Part shown: one piece after another, positions 10,110 through 21,241 of the stretch
How positions within the stretch are numbered: the stretch's first letter is position 1
Layout: every line of letters starts with the position of its first letter
Origin: Sodalis sp. Ffu
GTDB taxonomy: Bacteria > Pseudomonadota > Gammaproteobacteria > Enterobacterales > Enterobacteriaceae
Direction: 5' to 3'
DNA length: 64,000 nt
NCBI GenBank assembly: GCA_024748595.1
Contig: CP072944.1
Span: 466,001 to 530,000, forward strand
The notes under the pieces: generated by a model
Told to the model about the DNA's origin: nothing
Databases searched by the model: none
What the model saw: only the letters and a program-made list of their open reading frames with translations
Made by a program: the position numbers and the translations under genes

Positions 10110-11843
10110 TCAGCCAACGCATCGATATTTGCCGAAACTTGGCGCAGCGACCATCAAGTCTGCTGCTGCGGTCGTTTTTGGAAAGGCGATAACATCGCGA
10201 ATATTATCGGTGCCAAGCAGCAGCATCACTAAACGATCGAGGCCAAAGGCAAGACCAGCATGTGGCGGAGTACCATATTTTAGAGCATCAAGCAGAAAGC
10301 CGAACTTTTCCTGTTGCTCATGCTCGTTAATGCGTAAAATATTAAATACTATTTGCTGCATTTCACTGCAGTGAATACGCACCGAACCACTACCTACTTC
10401 ATAACCATTAATCACCATGTCATAAGAGTTAGCAATAGCTAACTGCGGGTTGTCCGCCAGAGTTTGCGCGTCGATGTCCTTAGGCGCGGTAAATGGATGA
10501 TGCATGGAAGTAAGGCATCGATCATCATTTTCTTCAAACATTGGAAAATCCACCACCCACAAAGGAGCCCAATGGCCCTCCTTCGTCAGTTGCAGATCAT
10601 TAGCCAGCTGTATACGCAGCGCACTCAGTGCATTGCTAATCACTTTAGCATGGCCAGCACCAAAAAAGATCATATCGCCGTCACAGGCACCAGTTCGCGT
10701 CAGGATCGCGTCTATCACTTGCGTACCGAGAAATTTAGTTATCGGACTTTGTACACCGCTAGAGCCGCCGTTACGCTGGGTTACCTTGATCCATGACAGA
10801 CCTTTGGTGCCATAAATTGTAATATCTTTGCCATATTTCTCAATTTGCTTACGACTTAATTGCGCGCCACCGGGCACCCGCATCGCGGCTACACGTCCTT
10901 TATTATAATTAGCGGGAACAGAGAACACCTTAAACTCCACTTCTTTAATCAAATCCGCCACATCTACAATTTCTATTGAGTTGCGCAAATCAGGTTTATC
11001 GGAACCAAATCGATTCATTGCTTCTATATAGGTCATCTGTGGGAAGACTCCCAAGTTTACTCCTATGATTTCACGCCAAAGATCGCGCACCAAACGTTCC
11101 ATTATTTCGCGCACTTCCGATGCGGTCATAAACGAAGTTTCCATATCCAGTTGGGTAAATTCCGGCTGTCTATCAGCGCGAAGATCTTCGTCACGGAAGC
11201 ATTTTACAACCTGGTAGTAACGATCAAAACCGGACATCATCAGCAATTGTTTGAACAACTGCGGTGATTGTGGCAATGCATAGAATTTTCCTTTATGCAG
11301 CCTGCTGGGCACAAGGTAATCTCGGGCGCCTTCCTGCGTGGGTTTGGTCAACATTGGAGTTTCGATATCCAAAAATCCTTCCGCATCCATAAAGCGACGA
11401 ACAAAACTGATGATGCGCGAACGAGTCTTCAGGCGTTGGGACATAACCGGACGGCGCAAATCTAGATAACGGTACTTCAGGCGCTGTTCTTCAGTATTGC
11501 TTTGATTGGCGTCGAGTGGTAGCGGTTCAGAACGGTTTATGATGGTCAAATCAGTAGCCAGAACTTCGACTAAACCGGTAGCCATCTCATTGTTAACCTG
11601 GCTCTTTGGGCGAGCTTGCACCACACCGGTTAGTTTTAAGCAAAATTCATTACGCAGATCAGCGGCTAGGTCAAAGGCGTCCTGATGATCGGGATCAAAA
11701 CATACTTGTACTAAACCTTCTCGGTCACGCACGTCGATAAAAATCAAACCGCCAAGGTCGCGCCGTCTATTCACCCAACCGCACAACGTCACTTTTTGGC
11801 CAACATGTGACAAATTTAGTTGTCCGCAATATTCAGTACGCAT
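10110..11843 (-). CDS. aspS: AspRS, aspartyl-tRNA synthetase (frameshifted C terminus)
   Basis: Class II synthetase charging tRNA-Asp. It has an N-terminal OB-fold anticodon domain (about 1-105: [25 protein letters not shown]), motif 1 region ([23 protein letters not shown]), motif 2 ([19 protein letters not shown]), the bacterial insertion domain, and motif 3 ([13 protein letters not shown]). The frame ends after 577 residues in [10 protein letters not shown]. In the neighbouring frame the expected tail continues as [20 protein letters not shown] and runs to a stop at 10040. One extra base in the GG at 10133-10134 explains the switch. The lost part is only the last ~20 residues after motif 3, so the enzyme may still work; a sequencing error is the alternative. 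Confidence 0.92.
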   Translation of the reverse strand: MRTEYCGQLNLSHVGQKVTLCGWVNRRRDLGGLIFIDVRDREGLVQVCFDPDHQDAFDLAADLRNEFCLKLTGVVQARPKSQVNNEMATGLVEVLATDLTIINRSEPLPLDANQSNTEEQRLKYRYLDLRRPVMSQRLKTRSRIISFVRRFMDAEGFLDIETPMLTKPTQEGARDYLVPSRLHKGKFYALPQSPQLFKQLLMMSGFDRYYQVVKCFRDEDLRADRQPEFTQLDMETSFMTASEVREIMERLVRDLWREIIGVNLGVFPQMTYIEAMNRFGSDKPDLRNSIEIVDVADLIKEVEFKVFSVPANYNKGRVAAMRVPGGAQLSRKQIEKYGKDITIYGTKGLSWIKVTQRNGGSSGVQSPITKFLGTQVIDAILTRTGACDGDMIFFGAGHAKVISNALSALRIQLANDLQLTKEGHWAPLWVVDFPMFEENDDRCLTSMHHPFTAPKDIDAQTLADNPQLAIANSYDMVINGYEVGSGSVRIHCSEMQQIVFNILRINEHEQQEKFGFLLDALKYGTPPHAGLAFGLDRLVMLLLGTDNIRDVIAFPKTTAAADLMVAAPSFGKYRCVG

Positions 11844-12288
11844 GAAGATATCCTTAATATTTATCCTGTAAGCGGGTGCCTATGCCAGATTAGAAATGGC
11901 TATTATTCCAATGGTTTTCACCCAAATGGGAGAATCGGAGCAAGCCCCTGAGCTTACTAGCTATAAAGGTAAACGTTAATCAGGCACAGTCATAGCCCTG
12001 TTTGCACATCTATGACATCCTACCACTACCCTGGACAATGGGTAACTATAGCTTCCTTGCCGATCGGATCAAGCTCCGCAGGCGTAACTCATGTTATTTT
12101 TTATTCCAGGAGACATCTAATTTTAAGCTTGCTCTCACCTGCTGAGCACTGGTATTGATTGATTTGCAAGAGAGCATTTCTGCATTTTTTTGCAGAGAAG
12201 CGCCACTGAAGTAATTGAAGTCGTTGCACGCGAGTTTCTATTAACCCATAACATCGGAATGCGATGGCTAGCTTAGGAACAAATCGTA
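11844..12288. other. Gene-free stretch upstream of aspS
   Basis: About 445 bases with no recognisable gene or RNA. It should contain the aspS promoter on the minus strand, but I see no convincing -35/-10 pair. Confidence 0.5.
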
Positions 12289-13142
12289 GGCTTTGTTGAT
12301 TACTCTAACTGTGTCATGTGTCAATGAATTTTCCCTTATGATTAAAGGTTTTCAAATCAATCTCCGGTGGACCGATGCTTAGTTAGTCATTTTTATTTAA
12401 TGCAATTCCACATCCAACTTTCTTTAACTCCAGACATTGTAATCTGGTGATCTCAAGGATCACTGAATATCTATGTTATTCATAATCTGCTATTTTCACC
12501 TATAATGCGTCGGTAACCAACCATTTATTTTAATATTTATTTTTCCTATTAAATGTTAATTCACTACTCCTATATTACCTGCAAGTTGTAGACCCCGTTG
12601 GGGAATCAATCTGCTAATTTTTTAGCCAGCAGTGTATTATCTAGCATGAATATCATAATTTTTGTCGAGGGTAGCTTTGTTAATTTTTCGACATATTTTT
12701 ACAAGCGGTATAGCGCCTTGTTTTTGCATGTGTTACATACAGAAGCAAATTAAAACCGATGATGTCATACGTATGGCTTTTCTACAGTTCAGTAATATTG
12801 ACATTAATATTTTTAGCCCCTTGATTGATACAGATGAAGTACGAACAACGTAAGAGCAAGCCTCCCATGTCAAGCAAACATTTGTTTTAAGATCAATGAT
12901 AGTTATAATAATTATATATTAGAATAGTGTATTGGACGCCGCTCTTTGAATGATTTTTATTCTTGCATACTAAACAACTATGGCTGAAGTATCCAACCAT
13001 AACATTAGCGATTCATCTTTGATAAGGATGTTGTTGCTCGTCAAAGTAGAAATCTAAAATTTTTTTGCCCCATCAGAAAATTTTTTCCTGGGAAAATTGG
13101 TGATCTCCCTTTCATTAAAAATCCAATTTATTCAACAAAGCC
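12289..13142 (-). mobile_element. Decayed IS903-like element with both ends
   Basis: The left end ggctttgttgat (12289) and right end aatttattcaacaaagcc (13125-13142) match the IS903-group terminal repeat. Between them, on the minus strand, the transposase can be traced. A start region near 13075 reads MGQKNFRF (compare MAKQKFKI), and a block near 12795-12850 reads LRCSYFICINQGAKNINV, matching LRCPDYSCVSRRAKSVNV of the IS903 transposase. About 200 bases shorter than IS903 itself and full of stops, so it cannot move. Confidence 0.8.
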
Positions 13143-13231
13143 GCTTTGATAAAAAATGTCACAATATGCTAGGGCTTTAACAAGCCTGGCTGATTTTTTG
13201 CAAACCTGTTACGTTCTAACATTGAGAGGCT

Positions 13232-14155
13232 ATGACCAAATTTCCTATCTTTAATCGTTCTTTGTTGCATCCGCGCTACTGGTTGATCTGGCTAGGTATC
13301 TGCCTGCTGTATCTGCTGGTTCTATTGCCTTACCCCATGCTGTATCAGTTAGGCACTCGACTAGGCTGTCTTGCGCAATATTTTATGCCACGACGGGTAC
13401 AAATTGCGCGCTGCAACCTGCATCTATGTTTTCCTGATATGCCTGCTTCAGAGCGTGAAGCACTGTTACGGCAAAATTTTAAATCTGTCGGCATGGGACT
13501 TATCGAAACCAGCATGGCTTGGTTTTGGCCTGATTGGCGCATTAAACGCTGGTTTAAAGTCAGTGGTTTGGAACATATGCTACAAGCTCGTATGGAGCAT
13601 AAAGGCGTGCTATTGATCGGGCTGCATTTTCTTACCCTTGAGCTGGGAGCGCGAATTTTTGGTATACATAATCCGGGGATCGGTGTTTACAGGCCCAATG
13701 ATAATTCATTGTTAGACTGGCTGCAGACATGGGGGCGTCTACGCTCCAATAAATTTATGTTTGATCGTACGGATATCAAAGGCATGATCCGCGCGCTGAG
13801 GAACGGAGAAATTATCTGGTACGCACCAGATCACGACTACGGTCCCAAGAGCAGTGTTTTTGCTCCGCTGTTTGCAGTATCTCACGCAGCGACTACCGTC
13901 GGTACATATATGCTTACCAAAATGGCAAAACCAGCAGTGATACCTTTCGTACCACGTCGTCTGCCCGACGGACGAGGTTATGAATTGCTCATCCTGCCGG
14001 ATGAGCGCGGGATGCCACTGGATAGTGATATTGCCACTGCTATCTATATGAATAAGGTAGTTGAACAAGTGATTTTGTTGGCGCCAGATCAATATATGTG
14101 GCTACACCGCCGTTTTAAAACACGCCCCCCGGGAGAACATTCTTTTTATCAATGA
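13232..14155 (+). CDS. lpxL: LpxL, lipid A lauroyltransferase
   Basis: First late acyltransferase of lipid A synthesis, adding laurate to Kdo2-lipid IVA at the inner membrane. The 307 residues match E. coli LpxL (306) throughout. [11 protein letters not shown] with one membrane span comes first, then the catalytic H-x4-E motif in [12 protein letters not shown] (about 131), [34 protein letters not shown] and a C terminus [21 protein letters not shown] just before the ATG is a good ribosome site. LpxL rather than LpxP is favoured by the full-length similarity, but the two paralogues are close. It stands alone between an IS relic and a 4-kb desert, so its ancestral neighbours are lost. Confidence 0.92.
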   Translation: MTKFPIFNRSLLHPRYWLIWLGICLLYLLVLLPYPMLYQLGTRLGCLAQYFMPRRVQIARCNLHLCFPDMPASEREALLRQNFKSVGMGLIETSMAWFWPDWRIKRWFKVSGLEHMLQARMEHKGVLLIGLHFLTLELGARIFGIHNPGIGVYRPNDNSLLDWLQTWGRLRSNKFMFDRTDIKGMIRALRNGEIIWYAPDHDYGPKSSVFAPLFAVSHAATTVGTYMLTKMAKPAVIPFVPRRLPDGRGYELLILPDERGMPLDSDIATAIYMNKVVEQVILLAPDQYMWLHRRFKTRPPGEHSFYQ

Positions 14156-15702
14156 CCTGCTAAGCTAGTCTTAAGCAGGTGTCAATAGTGCGATAAATAA
14201 TAGCGTAAAACAAACTTCTATTAAGAGTTAATGATGATCCTTTGGAGCATAATTAACTCTTATTTTGCAAAAATAGCACCATCTCAATATAGAGTGTACG
14301 GCACGCTATTCAATGCCTATGAATTATATTCATATAGATATATCGCGACATGACAGGGCACTTAACGGTTTAACTGATAAAATTTTAACAAAGTCAGTTC
14401 AATGGCTTTAGCAGATCTTGTTTTTTGTCATCGGTTTAGCGTGATAAGCTAGAACATCTCCAAAAAGATGTTAAAACTTATAGATTCAAATACTTGTTAA
14501 GCGCATGTCTGGTCGTAAAGCAAACCTGGTGTCTATGCAGTTTTAATTAGATTTTGTTTGATCAGTTCTATAATTTCTGGATACTAAATTTCCGGTATTG
14601 ATCGATGTAGTGTGATAGTAGTAGCTACTACACCTCAAGGGTATGAAAATGCCTTTATCCTTAAAACCTCCATGTAGAGATATTTTTACGTTAATAGCCA
14701 GGTTATTAGTGCTTATCTGTGATTCTGCCGCCTGGTGTGTTGCATTGTCTAGCGATACTGTATGGTACCAAACCAGTGCTGTACCTTAAAATAATCGATA
14801 GATTAATATGTTTATCATCATGGCACAAACAATATGGATATTGTGATATAGACGGATACTTCATGCTCACCAGCGATGTAACAGTGCTCCTGTAGCTGTT
14901 TATCTGCTCCCTCCACGCATTGGAGGTTTGAGTCGGTATAGCTATAGCGTAAAACATCCTCTCAAGATGCTGGTTAAAGTGTTGATTCTGATAAAGCCTT
15001 TGTCCTAAATCCCACCACCTGACGGAATATCGATTTAACATTATTGATACTATCTAGGTTCCTCTATAATAACTGGCCAGTTTTACCAGATAAAATAAAC
15101 CACAATTCCTGGATTAGAAAAAAATCTAGCGGGGTGGTGGTTCTTCCCCCATCGCTATCCATCGTCCGACAATCGATAATCAATGGAATTTTGTTGTTTG
15201 GCGAAATGGCGAGAAATTACGACTTGAATTGATCATTCGCGTCAATATTCATTCAATGGATTGGTGCACACTGTTACTTCAAGAAACTAGAGTAATTTTA
15301 TGGCTGTTGGGGTGTTGGTGCATAATAAACGTTGATTCATAGAAATCTTCTCTAAAATGTAGTATAACTTAATGTAATCTGAAAGGGTGGTTATAAATAG
15401 CAAGACGTGATGGCTACTAAGCCCCTTGCCGAGATGTGATTGGATGCTTCGTGCACAGTAAGACTGGACACACCTGCAGTACTGAAGAAATGTATCTCAC
15501 AGTTCTCGCTACAGGAGGAATATTAGACTACTGAGATGGTTGTAGTACTTACGTTTCAATCAGATTATGGCAAAGAAAAGTTTAAAATTATTAATTGAAC
15601 AAATATACTAATTAAACACAATTCACTGACGTTTTGTGCTGGATACTGCATCCCTTGTGCTGCATGGTATGAGCTAATAATATCACTCAAAATAGTGACA
15701 TC

Positions 15703-15741
15703 CAATGAGCTATTCCGATTAGTTATCGGAATAGCTCATTG
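15703..15741. repeat. Inverted repeat, 17-bp perfect arms
   Basis: Arms 15703-15719 (caatgagctattccgat) and 15725-15741 are exact reverse complements around a five-base loop. No T-tract follows, and no gene lies nearby. Confidence 0.85.
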
Positions 15742-16144
15742 ATTGATATTAAAAAGGATTATTCTCCTGACACTGAGAATATTAGTCCTACTTTAACTGG
15801 ACTTTACATAATAGCAATAAATAGCCTAAATATTCAATGTCGGTAACGCGTGGTACATTGCTCATATTGCTATTTATGTTATTTAGATGGAGGTAAATGT
15901 AAGTCAAAAGATACAATTAACAGGATTGTGTATCACATAAGCAACATGTAAAGTTCAGATACTACATCCATGAACAGCAATGTCACAAATAAAAAGACTA
16001 TTTTACTGTTCCTATTTTTGTCTCTGCAGACTTGATTGGCGGACGCGATGGGTCGATCCAATCCCAATTTCAGCATTTGACTATTACTAAATACGATACT
16101 TAGGTAGGGTAAGGCTATGAAATGCGCAAAATAATTTAACTAGT

Positions 16145-16179
16145 TATGCTTTCACGAAACGAAATAGCGTGAAAGCATA
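16145..16179. repeat. Inverted repeat, 12-bp perfect arms
   Basis: Arms 16145-16156 (tatgctttcacg) and 16168-16179 with an 11-base loop, in gene-free DNA. Confidence 0.75.
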
Positions 16180-18104
16180 GTAATTTCAACATTTTGATGG
16201 ATTTCCTGCATCTTGTACAGTTACCGGCGTGTTGGATTTGGAATGCCGTGCTTTATGGGGATATTTACATCCCTTAAGAAGATATGGTAAATAAATTATT
16301 TATTTATCGAATAAGTCAAACACTGGCGCTGTTGTCCATTATGAGCATATTAAGGGTATTCAGAGAATGGAAGTAAGTATGACACTTAAATGTCGATTGA
16401 CGTTGTTCATGACAACGTTATTACCCACCCCCAGTCAACAACAGATGCGTAGAACGTTTGTGTCACCTGGGCAGCATCGTAGTGCACGATAGCACCAGCA
16501 AATTCCGGGTTATCTAGATGCCATCATCGGTGGGGGTGTGGTCAAATTGGAAAAAGATCTGTAGCTACTTTCGCTATGAGGCATGAGAAAATATTTGCTC
16601 ATGTGCCTTTTATTTGACGCCGAAAGAAATCAGCAGCAGCTGCGATAAATGTCACCCATACTCCTTGATAGCGTTATCGCTATAGCTGAGTCACTTTGTA
16701 AGATCAATAAACGTTACGGGATGTCGATCATTAAATTGGGATGTCTTTCGTTAGCTTTATTGAATACATCTAATTTTAATAATAAAAATAAAATTACTAA
16801 AAATTTCTTTAATGGTAACTTAAAATTAAGAATCATGAATTCCGCTGGCGATACAAAGTTTATAGATTCTATTTTCAATTAATAAAAGTTTCTCTATGAA
16901 GCCAAAATTCAAATTGCTTAAGTAAATAGGATAAAATGTTAATCTCATGATAAAGTGCGACCTGCAGAGTGCTATATATTACTTGGCTTAAGGACTTATA
17001 AAAGTGAAAATATAAAGTCAAAACACACAATTTAGGAAAGCGGGTCATTAGCGCAAGCAGCATATGCTAGTCGATACCATGATAGGTATCATCCCCTCTA
17101 ACTCAGAGTAGCTCTGAATAATTTAACGATATAAAAGTATACCTGACCGCTTGCAGAAATATGCTAAAAAATTAATACAGCCACAATAACGAGGAGAATG
17201 ATGCGCATTCATAGCCACCATAATTATGCTGGCCGGGTAATGCTATCAAATCAGGCATTTGGACATCAACTTTTAATAAAAATAATGAATATTAAAAACA
17301 GAAAGATCGGTTACTATCTTGCTACATGGGAGAAAGAGATATCACAAATAAAACAACGATCGTGTCTAGTTGTAGTACACCAACTATGATTAGACCATTG
17401 ATAAGACAAATGTTTGTTAACTGCTAGTTATTAGATGAAGTATTTTGTTATCACTCGCCAAAATTTAGAGACATTAGTCCCTTCGTTTCATCAAATATGA
17501 TTTACTCAACTGAGGCTCATTGAATGTTTGTGACTCTTTTAGTTGATCACGCTAAGGAGATATTCAGAAATTTCTATATTGTCCTGAATTGCTTTGTCCT
17601 TAATACCATCTGCTGGCAAACAGGCGGTAGGTGACAGATATTTTATTTGTAGGTATTCGACTTTAATCTTTATATATATGAGTAGCATCTTACTGATAGC
17701 ACCAGCGAGAGTAAGTGAACCATTTAACTATAATGAATGATAGTCGAATGCTTGAACAACATCAAAAACGTAATATGTATCCCGACTAAGTTTTAGTATT
17801 TTGGTTCAACCAACGCTATTGAGCACTAATTAACTCAATTTTTGATGATAAATATGGCTTTATTTCAATGTACAGTATTGATGCTACCTAGCATATTCTT
17901 AAAATATGCGCAAGGGCAGGGCTCAGTACTTGGCATTTTGTGTATCCCTATCACCTTGAAGTCAAAGAAGCATGCTTCCGACTCTATTTTTTAAAAAATA
18001 GAAGCTAGTTGTTAAAAAATAGTAGAAACTCTAAGTTTGCTCAGAAACCTAAGAATTTTGCAACATCTTAGAAATTAGAGACAGCAGCAGTTTGATTGCT
18101 GTTA

Positions 18105-19025
18105 TTACTGAGCAGTGATATTTACTGGCATACCTGAACGCCGTAGCAAAGCTTGATCCACCGTGCTTTGATTGACGTTCTGATCCATCAGCACGTGATT
18201 AACATTGATCGATAGATCAATCGGTAACGGTTCGTTAGAGTTAAGTTGCTCCTCAGTGATGGAAAGTGGATTATGCACTTCCAGATAACGTCTGCTATCC
18301 GGTTCTATAGTAGCTTTCACCGGTTCATTGATAAACTGAACCGGGGTACCAATCGATACGTGATCAAAAAGATATTTAACATCGTCATCGCGTAGACGTA
18401 CACAGCCATGACTGACACGCAATCCAATACCAAAATTGGCATTGGTGCCATGAATGGAGTAAAGTCGACCAACGTAAAGAGCATATAATCCCATAGGATT
18501 ATTCGGACCTGTCGGAAAAACATTAAGGAGGGTTTCTCCCCGCGCTGTGTACTCGGCATGCATGGCTTTGGTGGGCGTCCAGGTAGGGCCATCCTTCTTG
18601 CGTTGGACCGAGGTCACCCAATTAGAAGGTGTATCTTTTCCCAATTCTCCAATGCCAATTGGTAGTACAATGACAGTTTTACTTTCTTTAGGATAATAGT
18701 ACAGACGCATTTCAGCGCTGTTGACCACAATACCTTCATGTGGGGTATCAGGTAAGATCAACTGTTGTGGGATGACAAGTTGCATGCCGGCAGTTGGTAG
18801 GTAGACATCAACGCCTGGATTGGCTTCCAACATATTGCTAAGACCTATTTGGAACTGCGCGGCAAAGTATTCAAGGGGAAGTTTGTTGTTCCTTGGGATG
18901 ATTATTTGCAGGTTGTTGCCGACAAGTCGACTTTTGCCTTCGGGCAACTGATATATAACGGCGAAGGTATCATGACTGTAAACAGTCAGTGCTAATACAA
19001 TGCTATAAAACGTACAAAATTTCAT
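18105..19025 (-). CDS. ldtB: LdtB (YbiS), L,D-transpeptidase anchoring Lpp
   Basis: Periplasmic YkuD-family L,D-transpeptidase; E. coli LdtB joins the C-terminal lysine of Braun lipoprotein to mDAP in peptidoglycan. The 306 residues equal the E. coli LdtB length and match it throughout. There is a signal peptide ([17 protein letters not shown]), the segment [20 protein letters not shown] (LysM-like), [21 protein letters not shown], and the catalytic stretch [21 protein letters not shown] with the active cysteine at about 207. The tail [10 protein letters not shown] also matches LdtB better than LdtA, C or E. Its substrate Lpp is intact at 39.9 kb, so the outer-membrane tether appears preserved. 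Confidence 0.93.
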   Translation of the reverse strand: MKFCTFYSIVLALTVYSHDTFAVIYQLPEGKSRLVGNNLQIIIPRNNKLPLEYFAAQFQIGLSNMLEANPGVDVYLPTAGMQLVIPQQLILPDTPHEGIVVNSAEMRLYYYPKESKTVIVLPIGIGELGKDTPSNWVTSVQRKKDGPTWTPTKAMHAEYTARGETLLNVFPTGPNNPMGLYALYVGRLYSIHGTNANFGIGLRVSHGCVRLRDDDVKYLFDHVSIGTPVQFINEPVKATIEPDSRRYLEVHNPLSITEEQLNSNEPLPIDLSINVNHVLMDQNVNQSTVDQALLRRSGMPVNITAQ

Positions 19026-20086
19026 TTTTATAAAATATAGAGTAAATCATCTTAAATTGGTTATCAATGAGTGTATACTGGTACCTAACGTTAAGTATAA
19101 TTATATATAATAACTTCAAGCATGAAAAGATTGGTTAACAGAAACGGTTATAGCTTTTAAGGATGTATATAATATATATGCTAAATAGCTGAGCTGAATA
19201 AAGGACATATTGGTTGATGGAACTAATTTATTCGTTATTAAGGGCAAGTACGCCGACACAGATGAACTTTGCAGGCAATTTTTAAATTGGTTAATCCTGG
19301 TTGATTTTGTCTAAAGACAAACTAAAGTTCAGGGTGAATACTTTTTTAAAATCAGTTATATCTGGAGATACCGTTCACCAATGTTTTTAGGTTCGTACCA
19401 TAACTAAAGTAAATTCATTATTGCCGGCAATCCCCCCCAAACGTTTAATACGCGCGCAAGGCATCGCTTGTTTAATTAAGGATTTTTCTCTGATGGATAG
19501 TATATGCTTATGTATTAGCATATACTATCCATCATGCAAGGAGTTCAGCAACATATTTGTCAACTTTTGTTGGTCGATCTTCTCGATGTTTAATAGCCCC
19601 CCTGAACAGTCCTCACTTTTTGTAAACATCAATCCAGTATAGCTTTTTATCGAAGTGTGGATATATGCCTTGAGAGACACTTTGTACAATAACACTATGT
19701 CTGCAACGGGCTTTATACAACACCACCAATTGCCTTTAGTTGGATTTATTGGTGCCATTTGACTGCCTCAGTTACTTTCATGCCCACTTCATGTGGGCAC
19801 TGTGCTGAGCTATTTGGTGCCGAACATTTGACCGGTTGACCATCGTTGCAATGGATGGGGATCTTACAGGGCACACCCCCCCCACAACCAGTATAGAAGA
19901 ATCTGATTGGTGCACGCTGCCTTAGCGTGCTATTCCGAGTCTCTTGTCCCCAACCGTAAAGTCACCAAAATAAAAATCGATGCAATGCTGCATATAGCTG
20001 AAAATATTAGGTAACCTAATGTTGGTGTGCCACATAATTATACTGTTTAAATGCTGTTATTTTTGCCCTTTTAGCGATATGGTCGT
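19026..20086. other. Gene-free stretch between ldtB and metK
   Basis: Contains the 18-bp hairpin at 19491-19534. Short open frames at 19421-19642 (plus) and 19525-19758 (minus) overlap each other and show no recognisable family. E. coli genes downstream of metK (galP, sprT, endA) are not visible. Confidence 0.55.
19491..19534. repeat. Inverted repeat, 18-bp perfect arms
   Basis: Arms 19491-19508 (tgatggatagtatatgct) and 19517-19534 are exact reverse complements around an eight-base loop. It is the longest perfect hairpin in the window, with no T-run and no gene it could terminate. Confidence 0.88.
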
Positions 20087-21241
20087 TTATTTTAGGCCGG
20101 CGGCATCACGCAATAGTTCAGCTTTATCGGTCTTTTCCCAAGGAAAATGCTCGCGCCCAAAGTGACCATAGGCAGCCGTCTCGCGATAAATCGGTTGCAA
20201 CAAATCCAGCATGGTGATAAGTCCATAAGGACGTAGATCGAAGAACTTACGTACCAGCGCTGTCAGGTTTTCGGCAGAGATCTTCTCGGTACCAAAGGTT
20301 TCGATAGTTATGGAGGTAGGTTCCGCCACACCAATAGCGTAGGAAACCTGGAGTTCACAACGATCAGCAAGACCAGCGGCTACGATATTTTTCGCTACGT
20401 AGCGGGCAGCGTAGGCAGCAGAACGGTCAACCTTGGACGGATCCTTACCAGAAAACGCACCGCCTCCATGACGAGCCATACCGCCATAGGTATCAACAAT
20501 GATCTTTCGACCAGTAAGACCACAATCGCCCATAGGGCCACCGATGACGAAACGGCCTGTTGGGTTAATGAAAAATTTTGTCTGATCAGAGAGCCATTTC
20601 GCTGGTAACACTGGCTTGATAATTTCTTCCATGACTGCTTCCTGCAGTTCCGCTAGCTCGATGTCTTGCGAATGCTGGGTAGACATTACAACGGAGTCGA
20701 TACCAATAACTTTTCCATGGTCATAGACAAAAGTCACCTGGCTTTTGGCATCCGGGCGCAACCAGGGCAGGGTACCATTTTTACGCACTTGCGACTGATG
20801 CGCCACTAGGCGGTGTGCATAAGTAATTGGCGCAGGCATCAACACGTCAGTTTCATTAGTAGCGTAACCAAACATCAGCCCCTGGTCGCCTGCACCCTGT
20901 TCCAGTGGATCAGTACGGTCCACTCCTTGATTGATATCTGGGGACTGTCTACCAATGGCGCTAAGCACTGCGCAAGAATTAGCATCAAATCCCATATCTG
21001 AATGAATGTAACCGATCTCGCGGATGGTATTGCGGGTCAATTCTTCGATATCCACCCACGCTCTAGTGGTGATTTCACCGCCAACCAGCACCATACCTGT
21101 TTTAACATAGGTTTCACAGGCTACGCGCGCCTTGGGATCCTGTATTAGGATAGCGTCCAGCACGGCGTCAGAAATCTGGTCCGCGATTTTATCCGAGTGT
21201 CCCCCTGAAACTGATTCAGATGTAAATAGGTGTTTAGTCAT
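20087..21241 (-). CDS. metK: MetK, S-adenosylmethionine synthetase
   Basis: Cytoplasmic enzyme making S-adenosylmethionine from methionine and ATP. The 384 residues equal E. coli MetK and match it throughout: [18 protein letters not shown], the loop [22 protein letters not shown] (ATP/Mg site), [20 protein letters not shown], and the P-loop-like [19 protein letters not shown]. The C terminus is [21 protein letters not shown]. Odd point: in the near-invariant SEGHPDK motif, Glu and Pro are replaced (SGGHSDK), while the catalytic His and Asp are kept. It stands alone between gene-free stretches. SAM is needed by Cfa and many other methylases retained here. Confidence 0.95.
   Translation of the reverse strand: MTKHLFTSESVSGGHSDKIADQISDAVLDAILIQDPKARVACETYVKTGMVLVGGEITTRAWVDIEELTRNTIREIGYIHSDMGFDANSCAVLSAIGRQSPDINQGVDRTDPLEQGAGDQGLMFGYATNETDVLMPAPITYAHRLVAHQSQVRKNGTLPWLRPDAKSQVTFVYDHGKVIGIDSVVMSTQHSQDIELAELQEAVMEEIIKPVLPAKWLSDQTKFFINPTGRFVIGGPMGDCGLTGRKIIVDTYGGMARHGGGAFSGKDPSKVDRSAAYAARYVAKNIVAAGLADRCELQVSYAIGVAEPTSITIETFGTEKISAENLTALVRKFFDLRPYGLITMLDLLQPIYRETAAYGHFGREHFPWEKTDKAELLRDAAGLK

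Larger units (their letters stand above)
14156..18104. other. Four-kilobase gene desert
   Basis: No gene that I can identify on either strand. Several short open frames exist (the longest is 111 codons on the minus strand at 14706-15041) but none shows a family motif, a supported start or protein-like composition. The desert contains two perfect hairpins (15703-15741 and 16145-16179). A terminator-like stem around 16580-16612 is followed by tttta. Probably several genes have eroded beyond recognition here. Confidence 0.6.

Noticed and set aside
14706-15041. 111-codon open frame on the minus strand in the desert
   Set aside because: No family motif, no ribosome site, and the surrounding DNA is decayed. 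Not listed as a gene.
16649-16882. 77-codon frame with a hydrophobic start
   Set aside because: Asn/Lys-rich tail typical of AT-rich random DNA; no ribosome site or homologue I recognise.
17198-17389. 63-codon frame preceded by gaggagaa
   Set aside because: A fair ribosome site, but the product has no recognisable feature and is isolated.
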